Shown here: positions 32,613 to 40,797 of the stretch, piece after piece
How positions within the stretch are numbered: position 1 is the first letter of the stretch
Layout: every line of letters starts with the position of its first letter
Origin: a virus
Direction: 5' to 3' (one strand)
Length of the DNA: 64,000 bases
Virus record (IMG/VR): IMGVR_UViG_3300035099_000047
Location: 108,228-172,227 of that record
Made by a program: the position numbers and the translations under genes
The notes under the pieces: generated by a model
Databases searched by the model: none
Told to the model about the DNA's origin: nothing
What the model saw: the letters and a program-made list of their open reading frames with translations, nothing else

Positions 32613-33379
32613 AATCGGCCTTCAGCCCAATTGTACTTATCATAATCAAAATCTTCCAATCTACGGCACCAAACATAAGGTCCCAAGCTCTTCAAGAAAT
32701 GGCTGAACACAGTAATCTGACGTTTACCATGCTCCCCCACAGCAATGTCACTAGGGCCATCAATCTGAAACACCATACCCGGCGTGAAACTAAAACATTG
32801 CAAAGAAGGCTGATACTGTATCATTATGTGATCACTACCACGGGCTTCAGCCATGTGGTCCCTGAGTATGTTCACAATTTTGGGGGCGCTGTCGCTGTTA
32901 ACCAAGTAGCCTTGATTGCTAAACGCTCCATACACCCGATGGATGTACTTGATACCAGTCAACTCAAAATCCTTACCCAAATCATCCTTGTGCCAAACGG
33001 GGGGATTGACGTGATAAGTAGCCCCCAAATAGAACACATCCCATTCACGATCAAAACGCTGTTGAATGTACTGTAACCGCTGCCAAAAGTCATCACACAA
33101 CAAAGCATCATCTTCTAGCACCCCAATGACCTTGCCACCCACAGCCTTGCTCACTACTTCCATGTGACTCATATAGTTGCCTATAGTACCAGGCGTATGC
33201 ATCATATTAGCTATTAGTTCTTTGGGACCCTTGTAATCAACAAACGTATAAGCGTTGAACCGTTGAGCTGTAATGCCTGCTTTGCCCAGCTCTGCTCGAA
33301 TATGATCCAGGCGGTCTTTGCGATCAGCCCTGTTAATGAACCACCACTCGATGTCTCGCCAACGCAATCCCTTCATCAT
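32609..33379 (-). CDS. Glycosyltransferase family 25 (LPS-type)
   Basis: W-W-F-I-N-R-A-D-R-K-D-R near the start, R-F-N-A-Y-T-F, G-N-Y-M-S-H-M-E and V-L-E-D-D-A-L are the usual GT25 landmarks, in the right order. 256 residues, full length. These enzymes commonly add galactose or glucose to lipooligosaccharide. The product overlaps both neighbours by a few bases. Confidence 0.85.
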   Translation of the reverse strand: MMKGLRWRDIEWWFINRADRKDRLDHIRAELGKAGITAQRFNAYTFVDYKGPKELIANMMHTPGTIGNYMSHMEVVSKAVGGKVIGVLEDDALLCDDFWQRLQYIQQRFDREWDVFYLGATYHVNPPVWHKDDLGKDFELTGIKYIHRVYGAFSNQGYLVNSDSAPKIVNILRDHMAEARGSDHIMIQYQPSLQCFSFTPGMVFQIDGPSDIAVGEHGKRQITVFSHFLKSLGPYVWCRRLEDFDYDKYNWAEGRL

Positions 33380-34044
33380 TACCCCGTTCGTTGGAACAAT
33401 GCGTTCATTCCACCATAGGTAGCTACCAACTGAAATCCAGGCAATGCTTCTTTGATCTGTTCCAAACTGGGTTGACCTTCGTACTGAGGCTCATTGTAGT
33501 ATTCAGTATACAAGTACCTGGTGATACCCAACGCTTCAGAAGCCCCCTTGATGAATTTCATTTCGGCACCTTGAAGGTCAGCCCAAATGAAATCAATGCG
33601 ATCTCCCACCAAGCCATGTATACGGGCACCTTTCAACCAAGTATCTAAACGCACTGCTGACACCTGCATTCCACCAGCAAAGGTGATCTCTGGTGATCTT
33701 TTCAAATGACCGGTGGGTCGGCATATGCTACCACTTTTGTTCCATTCTCCTGGCCCACTGCAATCTGGTATTCCTCCACTGCTCCACCAATTCGCCCAAC
33801 CATCCTTGTCCGATATGGCATCTCCAAACAATCGGACTTGAGGGCTGTTAACCCGTTCCTTGAACAACAATTGAGCTCTGGCATCGGGTTCAAAACAAAA
33901 CAATTGAACATTGGGGATAGCCGCTAGAAATTTGAGAGTGTCCGAGCCGTCATTGCATCCCAACTCCAACATGACGGGGCATTCCACTCCAGATAGCAAA
34001 TCCATGATTTCTTCAGCACCCAACTCATGGGGGTAAACCTTCAT
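33379..34044 (-). CDS. FkbM-type methyltransferase
   Basis: V-M-L-E-L-G-C-N-D-G-S-D-T is the SAM loop, F-C-F-E-P-D-A the ribose-binding acidic strand, and R-L-D-T-W-L plus F-I-W-A-D-L-Q-G-A-E-M-K-F the FkbM signature. These enzymes O-methylate sugars or polyketides; here a sugar is more likely. ATG 34044 overlaps the deacetylase stop. Confidence 0.85.
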   Translation of the reverse strand: MKVYPHELGAEEIMDLLSGVECPVMLELGCNDGSDTLKFLAAIPNVQLFCFEPDARAQLLFKERVNSPQVRLFGDAISDKDGWANWWSSGGIPDCSGPGEWNKSGSICRPTGHLKRSPEITFAGGMQVSAVRLDTWLKGARIHGLVGDRIDFIWADLQGAEMKFIKGASEALGITRYLYTEYYNEPQYEGQPSLEQIKEALPGFQLVATYGGMNALFQRTG

Positions 34045-34691
34045 GCTCGACTGCCCCCTTCATGCTCCAAATCCCAGAACTGATTACAAGTTAGATTCCT
34101 AACAGGGCTGTTTACCACTCGGCAACAAAAATCATCAAATTGCCGCCAAATCCCTTGTTCTTCCAATTCACTGCTGTGACCCCAAACATGAAACAGCCGA
34201 TGCTTGGGATATCTCAGGAATTCCTCGAATCGGGAATTCCCAAATTGAACATGACAAGTAGGCCTCCACAAATGCCAATCCCTGACGCTGTTATAATTCC
34301 CATTGTTTGTACTAGTACCTCGGGCATAGGCGAACTCCGATTTCACTACCAACAGCATAACAGCATCCCATTCACCGTGGGGGTAGCTAAATCCCCTCAC
34401 ACTTTTACCACATAACTTTTCCAACACCATCCGGTCATTGACCACTTCCCACCTAATTTCCTCTGCATTCCATCCCTTCATATGATAGTGATGGGTCGAA
34501 TGAGAAGCCACCTCATGTTGATCATATAGTTCAGCTATCTCGTTTGGATCAACGTGAGTCCCTCCACCTAAGACACCACTATTAAGAAAGAACGTGGCCC
34601 TCAATCCGTAGAAGTCCAGAATCTTCACCAGCTTACGATCGTAAACTGTACCATCATCGAAACTCATCACCACAATCTTCCCCGACCCCAT
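34041..34691 (-). CDS. Polysaccharide deacetylase (NodB homology, CE4)
   Basis: The metal site is visible: S-F-D-D-G-T (first Asp pair) and E-V-A-S-H-S-T-H-H-Y-H (H-x3-H). G-F-S-Y-P-H-G and F-H-V-W-G-H follow as the later motifs. No signal peptide, so it acts in the cytoplasm on a precursor or is released by lysis. It would remove acetyl groups from an N-acetyl sugar. Confidence 0.88.
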   Translation of the reverse strand: MGSGKIVVMSFDDGTVYDRKLVKILDFYGLRATFFLNSGVLGGGTHVDPNEIAELYDQHEVASHSTHHYHMKGWNAEEIRWEVVNDRMVLEKLCGKSVRGFSYPHGEWDAVMLLVVKSEFAYARGTSTNNGNYNSVRDWHLWRPTCHVQFGNSRFEEFLRYPKHRLFHVWGHSSELEEQGIWRQFDDFCCRVVNSPVRNLTCNQFWDLEHEGGSRA

Positions 34692-34695
34692 AATC

Positions 34696-35601
34696 CTACC
34701 ACCAAGGATTGGTGTGGCATTTTATACCAGCCACATCCGGGTAATCTTCCACAAGAAAATGAGTGATTGGTGTCGTATCCCAAACATCTTCTTGAATGAA
34801 ACTTTGAGTAGGCAAGTGGCTGCGCCAGAACTCCTTAAGATTGGGGTTCATCATAGCGGCTGTGAAACTGAACGTGCTCGTGGGAGTGACCAATACATCG
34901 CACTTGCTCAACAAATACCAGTCTGGGAAGAAGTCCATTTGGTGGGGCTCCCCCCGACGATAGTCATAATTCAAATAGGCATAACCCTTCAATGGACGGG
35001 ACTTCAAATCAACGCCTAAAAACTCTGGTGTAGTAGGATGATACCTCCGAAACTCCCAAAACAGCCGTCGATCCTCTGCGGCTATAAACAACACAGGGTC
35101 CTCAAACCTATTCCAATGTTGTTCCAACCAACCTAAATACCAACTGATCGGTGTAATATAGAACATACCACGGCCAAAGTCTCCACGGCGTATATGCAAC
35201 CCTATGTGAATCCTACCTGACTCGGTAAGACCTTGCTCAGCATTGTTCAATCGCTCAGCCACCGGGGCCACTGGATGGAACAGCTGGCGGATATAGGCTT
35301 GATGAGGCCGGTAGTAGCTGGTGCGATACTGAGCATAACCCAAGAAGTCCTTGCCACACAACTCCGAACCGGTCGGGGGTATCGCTGGAGAAGTCAACCG
35401 ACCGCGTTCATACTTCTCAACATACGGAGGCAAGGCTCGACCGTGAGGAGGACGCTCCCGGGTACCAAACAATTTGCAGCCTACCCAGTAGGGCAGCCTC
35501 AATTCCTGATCATATTCACGGGCGTAAATACGCAAAAAAGCGTACTCAATCAACTGATTGCCAAATCGTCCCCATTGGCCAAGTTGGGTCATAGAAATCA
35601 C
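34696..35601 (-). CDS. Glycosyltransferase family 11-like (alpha-1,2-fucosyltransferase-like)
   Basis: G-R-F-G-N-Q-L-I-E-Y-A-F near the start and I-G-L-H-I-R-R-G-D-F in the middle match the G-N-Q and H-x-R-R-G-D motifs of GDP-fucose enzymes. S-T-F-S-F-T-A-A near the end matches the last motif. GTG 35601 with GGAG 7 nt upstream is the best start; ATG 35592 and the longer 35619 are alternatives. Confidence 0.75.
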   Translation of the reverse strand: MISMTQLGQWGRFGNQLIEYAFLRIYAREYDQELRLPYWVGCKLFGTRERPPHGRALPPYVEKYERGRLTSPAIPPTGSELCGKDFLGYAQYRTSYYRPHQAYIRQLFHPVAPVAERLNNAEQGLTESGRIHIGLHIRRGDFGRGMFYITPISWYLGWLEQHWNRFEDPVLFIAAEDRRLFWEFRRYHPTTPEFLGVDLKSRPLKGYAYLNYDYRRGEPHQMDFFPDWYLLSKCDVLVTPTSTFSFTAAMMNPNLKEFWRSHLPTQSFIQEDVWDTTPITHFLVEDYPDVAGIKCHTNPWW

Positions 35602-35628
35602 TGCCAATCTCCAACCCAACCCCGCACA

Positions 35629-36201
35629 TCAGTCAGGCATGGCCTTGAACAACCCATAGAACTTGTTGATCTGTTCTTGGGTCAAGCGGCCCATCCCACG
35701 GCACAAATCTTCCCATTCAGGGGAGCCTGCTGCGTCGAGGGAATCCTCTAGTTGTTTGAACGCTTCAGAGAACTGCTGGCGGTTAGCCTCATTGGCGTAC
35801 TTGCGCACCACGGTGCTAATCATCAAAGGGATGCTAGCAGCTGAGGTGCTGCAATCCTCCCGTTGAGTCTTGTGATCCTCAGCAATATACCGGCCGGTGG
35901 TGTCCCAGTAAACTACTCGCCTCACACCTGACAACCCGAGCAACCGCTCAGTCAGTTTACTGTTCACCACCGGCCTAGACCCCGACGCTACGATACCGTT
36001 GTGCACTATACCCCACCCTTCAGCTAGATTGATGCGCAATTCCAAACCGCCCTGGTAAGGGCTAACCACTACGCAGTCAGCTTGGATCCCACATTCCCCT
36101 AAAATGCGGTGAGCTTCGGGTACCAATCTAACGGACGAATCGCCCAGGGTTTCTTCGGCCTTGCCAAACATTTCTGACAGTTGGTATTGGAGAGATTTCA
36201 T
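35629..36201 (-). CDS. Hypothetical 190-residue protein
   Basis: Two parts: an alpha/beta half (ECGIQADCVVVSPYQGGLEL, GWGIVHNGIVASGSRPVV, VRRVVYWDTTGRYIAEDH) and a helical half (VVRKYANEANRQQFSEAFKQ, LTQEQINKFYGLFKAMPD). No tag and no recognised family. It separates the sugar cluster from the envelope-protein genes. ATG 36201. Confidence 0.6.
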   Translation of the reverse strand: MKSLQYQLSEMFGKAEETLGDSSVRLVPEAHRILGECGIQADCVVVSPYQGGLELRINLAEGWGIVHNGIVASGSRPVVNSKLTERLLGLSGVRRVVYWDTTGRYIAEDHKTQREDCSTSAASIPLMISTVVRKYANEANRQQFSEAFKQLEDSLDAAGSPEWEDLCRGMGRLTQEQINKFYGLFKAMPD

Positions 36202-36216
36202 TTTGTTGGTTTCCTA

Positions 36217-36684
36217 TCAAGATTGATCCTTGTGAGATAACTGATGCTCTACATTAAGATGTGCCCGTTCAGCATCTTGATGTGCCCGTTCAGCTTCCTT
36301 CGCGGCAGTTGCCTCCATGAAGGTTTGAGACTTAGCACAGTGGGCTACTGTTTCTCTGAGCACAGTTTGTAGGTTCTCATGGTCTTCATGTCGAACCTGT
36401 TCCCATCCATCCCATCGGTCGGTAATCCGATCCAAAAGTTTTTCAAAGCTCGTCTGTTGTCTTTCCAAAAATTTACCGAACGCAACTTGCTGTTCTTGGT
36501 TTTGTCGCCGCATAGCCGGAATTTCAACACGAAGCAGCCAGGCGAACGCAGCAATCAAAGCCCCCAATGCTGAAAGTTCCGACACCACCTTTACCCAAGA
36601 CCAGGCAGATAACTCGCTAGCTAAATTATCGGACACTGCAAGCAGACCAAAACCAACCAGGAACAAGACTACAGTTCGCATCAT
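36217..36684 (-). CDS. Small membrane protein with coiled-coil tail
   Basis: Two hydrophobic segments, about residues 3-20 (VVLFLVGFGLLAV) and 36-52 (LSALGALIAAFAWLL), are followed by a long charged helix with A-E-R-A-H repeats (the codons for two copies are also repeated in DNA near 36264-36297). This topology fits a holin, a spanin-like or another membrane scaffold. Its place beside exported hydrolases favours a lysis or envelope role, but that is inference. GGAGG precedes the two ATG codons at 36684 and 36681. Confidence 0.6.
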   Translation of the reverse strand: MMRTVVLFLVGFGLLAVSDNLASELSAWSWVKVVSELSALGALIAAFAWLLRVEIPAMRRQNQEQQVAFGKFLERQQTSFEKLLDRITDRWDGWEQVRHEDHENLQTVLRETVAHCAKSQTFMEATAAKEAERAHQDAERAHLNVEHQLSHKDQS

Positions 36685-36779
36685 TTTGCCTCCATAAAGT
36701 TGAAAATCCGGGGCGAGTCCGGCAGATGGCCTCGTGAATAACAGGCATCTTCACTTTGGGGGATTGCTGATTTCTGCTT

Positions 36780-37139
36780 TCATCTCTTTCTATGATTACC
36801 TATCCATGCTCTCAACCGTTTTTCATCCATTCCTCCCACCTCACGACCAATAAGCCTATCACCCCGAAGCAACAGCAAAGTGGGATACGCTCGCACCTCA
36901 TAATAGTTCACCCAAGGCTGGTTGGCCTGAGACTCTGCATCTATCCACCAAGCTTCCCAACCAAGCCGGTTGCGCTTTGGAGCTATCCGCTCCACAACTG
37001 TCCACAGTGCATGGCACGGCCCACACCATTCAGCCCCTACAATGTAGAGAACAAAGGGAGCTTCAGATTTGGAGCCCTTATTCGGGGAAGGAACCCCAGA
37101 AACAGGAACAGACGGGGCACAAACCTTGCAAGGGCCCAA
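36780..37139 (-). CDS. Thioredoxin-fold protein, apparently cut off from its signal peptide by a TGA codon
   Basis: The catalytic W-C-G-P-C follows L-Y-I-V-G-A-E, and V-R-A-Y-P-T-L-L-L-L holds the cis-Pro, so the fold is complete. The only start in this part is TTG 37139. The same frame continues upstream through TGA (37148-37146) into a signal-peptide-like ORF with a strong ribosome site. The gene was probably one exported thioredoxin. See the adjacent entry. Confidence 0.75.
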   Translation of the reverse strand: MGPCKVCAPSVPVSGVPSPNKGSKSEAPFVLYIVGAEWCGPCHALWTVVERIAPKRNRLGWEAWWIDAESQANQPWVNYYEVRAYPTLLLLRGDRLIGREVGGMDEKRLRAWIGNHRKR

Positions 37140-37145
37140 CCTGTC

Positions 37146-37247
37146 TCACGGCATGCCAAACACCGGGCCTGGCCAAAACACACAAAGTACAAATATGCAC
37201 ATCAGTATGCACAACAACAGAAACAAATTGAGCTTGTGTTTACACAT
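37146..37247 (-). pseudogene. Signal-peptide ORF in frame with the thioredoxin gene, ended by TGA
   Basis: ATG 37247 (GGAG 10 nt upstream) encodes a Lys/His-containing start, a 20-residue hydrophobic core (LFLLLCILMCIFVLCV) and then P-G-P-V-F-G-M-P, a reasonable signal peptide end, followed by TGA. The next codons continue into the thioredoxin in the same frame. It is a nonsense change, an error, or a separate leader peptide. Confidence 0.5.
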
Positions 37248-37306
37248 AATCACCAATCTCCTTTCATCCCTAAAAGGTTTAATGCACAAATCGAGGGTAT
37301 TCGCTA

Positions 37307-38863
37307 CTAACAAGCCAATGTTACATTGTTGTTTACAGTACGGGGCCTCTCCAGTCTAGCACCCTTCATCATCAACACCGCTTGAGCATCGTCTGGAGTG
37401 CCTCGCTGACTACCGTGTCCTTCTGGCATCTTGAAGAAGCCATTATCTCCATAATCAGCTCCCCAGCTGTTGCGAAAGATTCCATACACCTTGCCGTTGC
37501 TATCAATGTCTACCCCCACCATTATGATTGCGTGTCCCCACCAATCAAAACTGACGGCACACGTGCCTCCCAGAAGATTGACGGTTACACACTCAGCAAA
37601 TATGTCCCCAGTGGAACCCAAATCCGCAATCACACTGGAGATCATGTGACGAGGGTAATCAGCTTTGACCTCGGGCTTGCTTGCATAAGACCGATTCAAG
37701 GCATTCTCAGGCCAATACTTGGTGCCTACAGCACCAGTTTGCTGGATGAATCGCACAGCATCCGCTGGCCAACCTCCCTCATTCTGGTAATTAGTCAGCG
37801 GGCCTCCAACACTCACAGCGCTCAACTCATAAATACCCATTCCCATGGTATACCATTGAGTTTGGGCTGAGTTCTTAGCACTGTGCACCCAGCAATATCC
37901 GAGACCGTTTTGGTCTGAGCATGGCACCTCACCATAGGTCAGGGGCATGACTCCTGCATTGGCCTTTTTCAACGCAGCTAACCGGGCAGGCCACTCTTTG
38001 CGGGGTATCACATCAACCCCAGCAGCCTTCAAAGTAACCATACCCGGGGCGGCACCATAGGGGTACTTTTTCTTGTCACGTGGTTTGGCTGTGAAGTATC
38101 TCCACTGACCGTTCACTAAAGCTTTCCTACCATCTCCCAAAAATTCCTTCCATTGTTCAGCAGTGAACACCGGAGGATTACAGACCGGGGCCTTGGGAAG
38201 CGTAAACGTTGCACCCGAGAAATCGGCCACCGCCTTCATAGCTGCAGCAGTGTCAGCAGGCAAATCCACCACCGATTGTTTATCCCCCAACTTCATTACC
38301 ATCACACACTTATCTGCCGGGGCGGCATCAAACATGGCCTTCCAATTGGCATCAGCTGCTCCAACCCCCACATTTTTGGTGAAGATACGCAGTTCAGCCT
38401 TGGCCGTATCCAAGTAATCTCGGAAAGTGCGGCTGGTGAGAATGGCTGCTTGGTCCGGCGTCAGCTGGCGGGTGCTACGCACGTCAGGCCCACTCAACAA
38501 CAACCTCAACCCCGTAACTGGCGGCGGAGGCGGCGGAGGCGGAGGCGGCGGGGGAGGAGGTGGAGGAGGGACTGGCTTCTTAACTGTCACTGTAGCACTC
38601 ACAGGGCCAGTTTGCCTGCGCTTACCCTTAACCACTAGGGTTTTAGTAGTGGTTGTTTGAACCACTTGAGTCACGCTACCAGAGGGATCCACTTGTTCAT
38701 TGTCCAAAAACGCCACGCCATTGGCTGTAACCCAAGACCATGTGGCTTTTCCTCCAGCAGCAACTTCAGCTGGATCCACTGAAAAGCTGAGGATCTTCGG
38801 TCGATTCCACGGCCACAATAACCCTACAGCCAACACAGACACCACCGAAACATAACGTCTCAT
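37307..38863 (-). CDS. Exported papain-like cysteine protease with poly-proline linker
   Basis: A signal peptide (MRRYVSVVSVLAVGLLWPW) is followed by an Ig-like beta domain (about 25-95), seventeen prolines in a row (99-115), an alpha/beta middle part and a C1-type protease domain. Catalytic Cys324 lies in G-L-G-Y-C-W-V-H-S-A, His in W-W-G-H-A-I-I-M-V-G and Asn in F-R-N-S-W-G-A-D-Y-G-D-N-G-F-F. All three motifs are intact. An exported papain-like protease is unusual in a phage; it might open host surface protein layers. Confidence 0.88.
   Translation of the reverse strand: MRRYVSVVSVLAVGLLWPWNRPKILSFSVDPAEVAAGGKATWSWVTANGVAFLDNEQVDPSGSVTQVVQTTTTKTLVVKGKRRQTGPVSATVTVKKPVPPPPPPPPPPPPPPPPPVTGLRLLLSGPDVRSTRQLTPDQAAILTSRTFRDYLDTAKAELRIFTKNVGVGAADANWKAMFDAAPADKCVMVMKLGDKQSVVDLPADTAAAMKAVADFSGATFTLPKAPVCNPPVFTAEQWKEFLGDGRKALVNGQWRYFTAKPRDKKKYPYGAAPGMVTLKAAGVDVIPRKEWPARLAALKKANAGVMPLTYGEVPCSDQNGLGYCWVHSAKNSAQTQWYTMGMGIYELSAVSVGGPLTNYQNEGGWPADAVRFIQQTGAVGTKYWPENALNRSYASKPEVKADYPRHMISSVIADLGSTGDIFAECVTVNLLGGTCAVSFDWWGHAIIMVGVDIDSNGKVYGIFRNSWGADYGDNGFFKMPEGHGSQRGTPDDAQAVLMMKGARLERPRTVNNNVTLAC
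38521..38570 (-). repeat. GGCGGA-type microsatellite coding for poly-proline
   Basis: A run of GGC, GGA and GGG triplets on the plus strand encodes seventeen consecutive prolines in the protease gene. Mixed codons show selection for the protein rather than simple DNA slippage, although length variation is likely. Confidence 0.8.
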
Positions 38864-38875
38864 GGTTTCTTCTCC

Positions 38876-39370
38876 TTACTTAGTTAAAGTGGAATTGAAC
38901 TCAACCAAGGCCAACTGCCTCAGTTTACTAGCACTAATTTGCCAAGGCACCACATCCATGAAATGCTTATCCATTTGACAAGCTTCTACCACACTCTCTG
39001 AGCAGTATTCCTTACCCTCTACCTGCTTTCCAAACAAATATCCTCGCCAATTGTACCCATCGTTCAAATGACCTTCGTACCAACTGTGAACAACATCCTC
39101 ATGAGACTTCGTCAAGTGAGTTTCCACCCAGTCGTAATACTCTGGATGAGCCAAGCGGACAAACTGCACCCCTCCCCTCGGCAGGCTGGTACCACAACTG
39201 CCGTCCCCAAATCCACAAACCGAATGCACATACTTTTCTTTGCTCATGAATCCAAAAACAACTTGCTTAGTTTCTTCATGAGTCATTCCCTCTACAGTCA
39301 ACAACTCCTCCATTTGGTAGACAAACAGATTGGAATGCTTCTTGCGCAAAAAACCCAGCCGCAAGCCCAT
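38876..39370 (-). CDS. Putative NlpC/P60-like (permuted, YiiX/YebB-type) hydrolase
   Basis: The order of key residues fits the permuted form of the fold: K-Y-V-H-S-V with an early His, and later K-E-Y-C-S-E-S-V-V-E-A-C with the catalytic Cys. About 164 residues from ATG 39370. It may act on peptidoglycan or an amide or ester bond. A second protein with the same H...C-S-E order lies at 39656-40318. Confidence 0.5.
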   Translation of the reverse strand: MGLRLGFLRKKHSNLFVYQMEELLTVEGMTHEETKQVVFGFMSKEKYVHSVCGFGDGSCGTSLPRGGVQFVRLAHPEYYDWVETHLTKSHEDVVHSWYEGHLNDGYNWRGYLFGKQVEGKEYCSESVVEACQMDKHFMDVVPWQISASKLRQLALVEFNSTLTK

Positions 39371-39380
39371 AACCTTCACC

Positions 39381-39659
39381 TTAACCAAACAAACTCAGTA
39401 TGATAGGCAGCAGCACTATCATCAACTGAATCAGCAAGTCCAACGTTGCAGGGTCTATCTTCATAGAACCTGCGGTTGCTTGGACGTCAAAGCGGTTAGA
39501 AACCAACGTCGCCACAAAACTCTTAACAAATGCTGCATCCAACCCGCTGTCGTTGATAGCATCTTGACACTTATCAAGCACCCGTTCCAACTGCTCTCCT
39601 TTTTGGAGTCGATCAAACAACCTACCGAACAAATCCCGGGACTCTTCAATCTCACTCAT
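39381..39659 (-). CDS. Small tail-anchored membrane protein
   Basis: ATG 39659 has AGGAG 8 nt upstream. Acidic helices (EIEESRDLFGRLFDRLQKGE) are followed by a C-terminal hydrophobic segment (LLIQLMIVLLPIILSLF) ending two residues before the stop. This is a single membrane anchor with a cytoplasmic head. It may be a pinholin- or anti-holin-like partner of the nearby hydrolases; the role is inferred from position. Confidence 0.55.
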   Translation of the reverse strand: MSEIEESRDLFGRLFDRLQKGEQLERVLDKCQDAINDSGLDAAFVKSFVATLVSNRFDVQATAGSMKIDPATLDLLIQLMIVLLPIILSLFG

Positions 39660-40318
39660 TCCAATTCTCCTATTTTGTAAGGGGTCCATAAGTATTCGGC
39701 CATCCTGTCGTCTGCAAATCCGCGAAACCTTGGCAATCCACTAGCCGGAAACACCAAATAATTCCACTCACTAAACGGTATCATGCCACTGGTTTTATAA
39801 GCCCAATAACCAGCTTCACTGCAAGTACGAGGCACTTCCTGCTTGTCATCCTGATTGGGTATGGGATCAATCACCTTGCCAGTGGCTATTGCTAACAGGT
39901 CATGAGTAATATGGCTTTCAGGATAGTCTTGACCACAAAAGTGATTCATCTGCCACCAGGCTTTATCAAAATCAATCGAGCCCATTTCTGGTCGCAATCG
40001 GTAGATGTCCACACAGCTCGTGGGTTGTCCATCCACCACCGAAGTCAAATTGCGCACTCGGAAGCGCAGAGAGGTCAAACGGCTATCTGGTGTATAGCTC
40101 TCCCCCAACATCAAGGAATCATAGTCGTGATTTTTATGGGCCAAATTCCAACCAAGCATGAAGAAATGACTGTAATCACTCTTTGTCCAATACTGCACAC
40201 TACCTCCAACGCTCAAGGCATCTTCCGAATGCTGCAAACCAAACCAACCGGTCTCAACCAGAGGCCTAAAATCCTCGTAAGATATCAACTTCAGTTCTTT
40301 TGGTCGCCGGCCTGTCAT
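39656..40318 (-). CDS. Putative YiiX/YebB-like cysteine hydrolase (NlpC/P60 permuted)
   Basis: K-S-D-Y-S-H-F-F-M-L-G-W gives the His strand and P-R-T-C-S-E-A-G-Y-W-A the nucleophile Cys, with a D-I-Y-R-L-R strand between. 220 residues; no signal peptide. Similar to the gene at 38876 in layout. The substrate is unknown. Confidence 0.55.
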   Translation of the reverse strand: MTGRRPKELKLISYEDFRPLVETGWFGLQHSEDALSVGGSVQYWTKSDYSHFFMLGWNLAHKNHDYDSLMLGESYTPDSRLTSLRFRVRNLTSVVDGQPTSCVDIYRLRPEMGSIDFDKAWWQMNHFCGQDYPESHITHDLLAIATGKVIDPIPNQDDKQEVPRTCSEAGYWAYKTSGMIPFSEWNYLVFPASGLPRFRGFADDRMAEYLWTPYKIGELE

Positions 40319-40362
40319 TCACAAACTCCAATAAACAATCCCGCCTCCTTAAACGCCCATGT

Positions 40363-40797
40363 TCAACCATCCCCACCAACAAGCTTCTCAATCGCAGCCA
40401 AAGCAGCCCGGTAAGCTTGCTTTGGTTTCTTAAAATCCTTGGGGCGCAAGGTGACTGCCTTATCATCTACATAAGCACTGGCAGCTGGCTTGCCTGGACC
40501 AGAATGAATTTCATGATACTTGAGACCATGCGAGTCGAAGAACTTAGCCATGCGAGCTTTGCTAACTTCTGGATCACCATTCAGACTACTAGTACGAGTG
40601 GAATGCAAACATATATCTGCAATCTCACTCAACTCTCTAAGAAAGTCTGCAGCTCCTTCAAATGGTTCACCAAAGTGTTCTGAACCTTGCCAACCATCAT
40701 ATTGCAAAATAGTATCATCAACGTCGATACATACCCGTTTACGCTTGGGTTTGCCCGTGAGCATCAAAGCATTGACTGCATCGGAAAATTCACCCAT
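40363..40797 (-). CDS. Tagged HAD-superfamily hydrolase
   Basis: The tag-like start MGEFSDAVNALMLTG is followed by V-C-I-D-V-D-D-T-I-L (D-x-D-x-T, the nucleophile loop), I-C-L-H-S-T-R (motif II) and Y-V-D-D-K-A (acidic metal motif). The small size (144 residues) suggests no cap domain. A phosphatase for a small phosphorylated molecule is likely. The tag here lacks Glu at the usual cut site. Confidence 0.75.
   Translation of the reverse strand: MGEFSDAVNALMLTGKPKRKRVCIDVDDTILQYDGWQGSEHFGEPFEGAADFLRELSEIADICLHSTRTSSLNGDPEVSKARMAKFFDSHGLKYHEIHSGPGKPAASAYVDDKAVTLRPKDFKKPKQAYRAALAAIEKLVGGDG

Noticed and set aside
36685-36779. Possible small ORF from an ATG in the gap before the membrane protein gene
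   Set aside because: It has only a weak ribosome site and mostly overlaps the next gene in another frame; no other support. I see nothing else certain in this gap.
37146-37148. TGA as a sense codon (alternative genetic code or selenocysteine)
   Set aside because: Many well-supported genes here end in TGA with overlapping starts, so genome-wide recoding is excluded; no selenocysteine-type structure was evident after the codon.
36217-39659. A classical holin-endolysin-spanin lysis cassette
   Set aside because: Membrane proteins and hydrolases are present, but no recognised endolysin or spanin pair; only a general envelope role is claimed.
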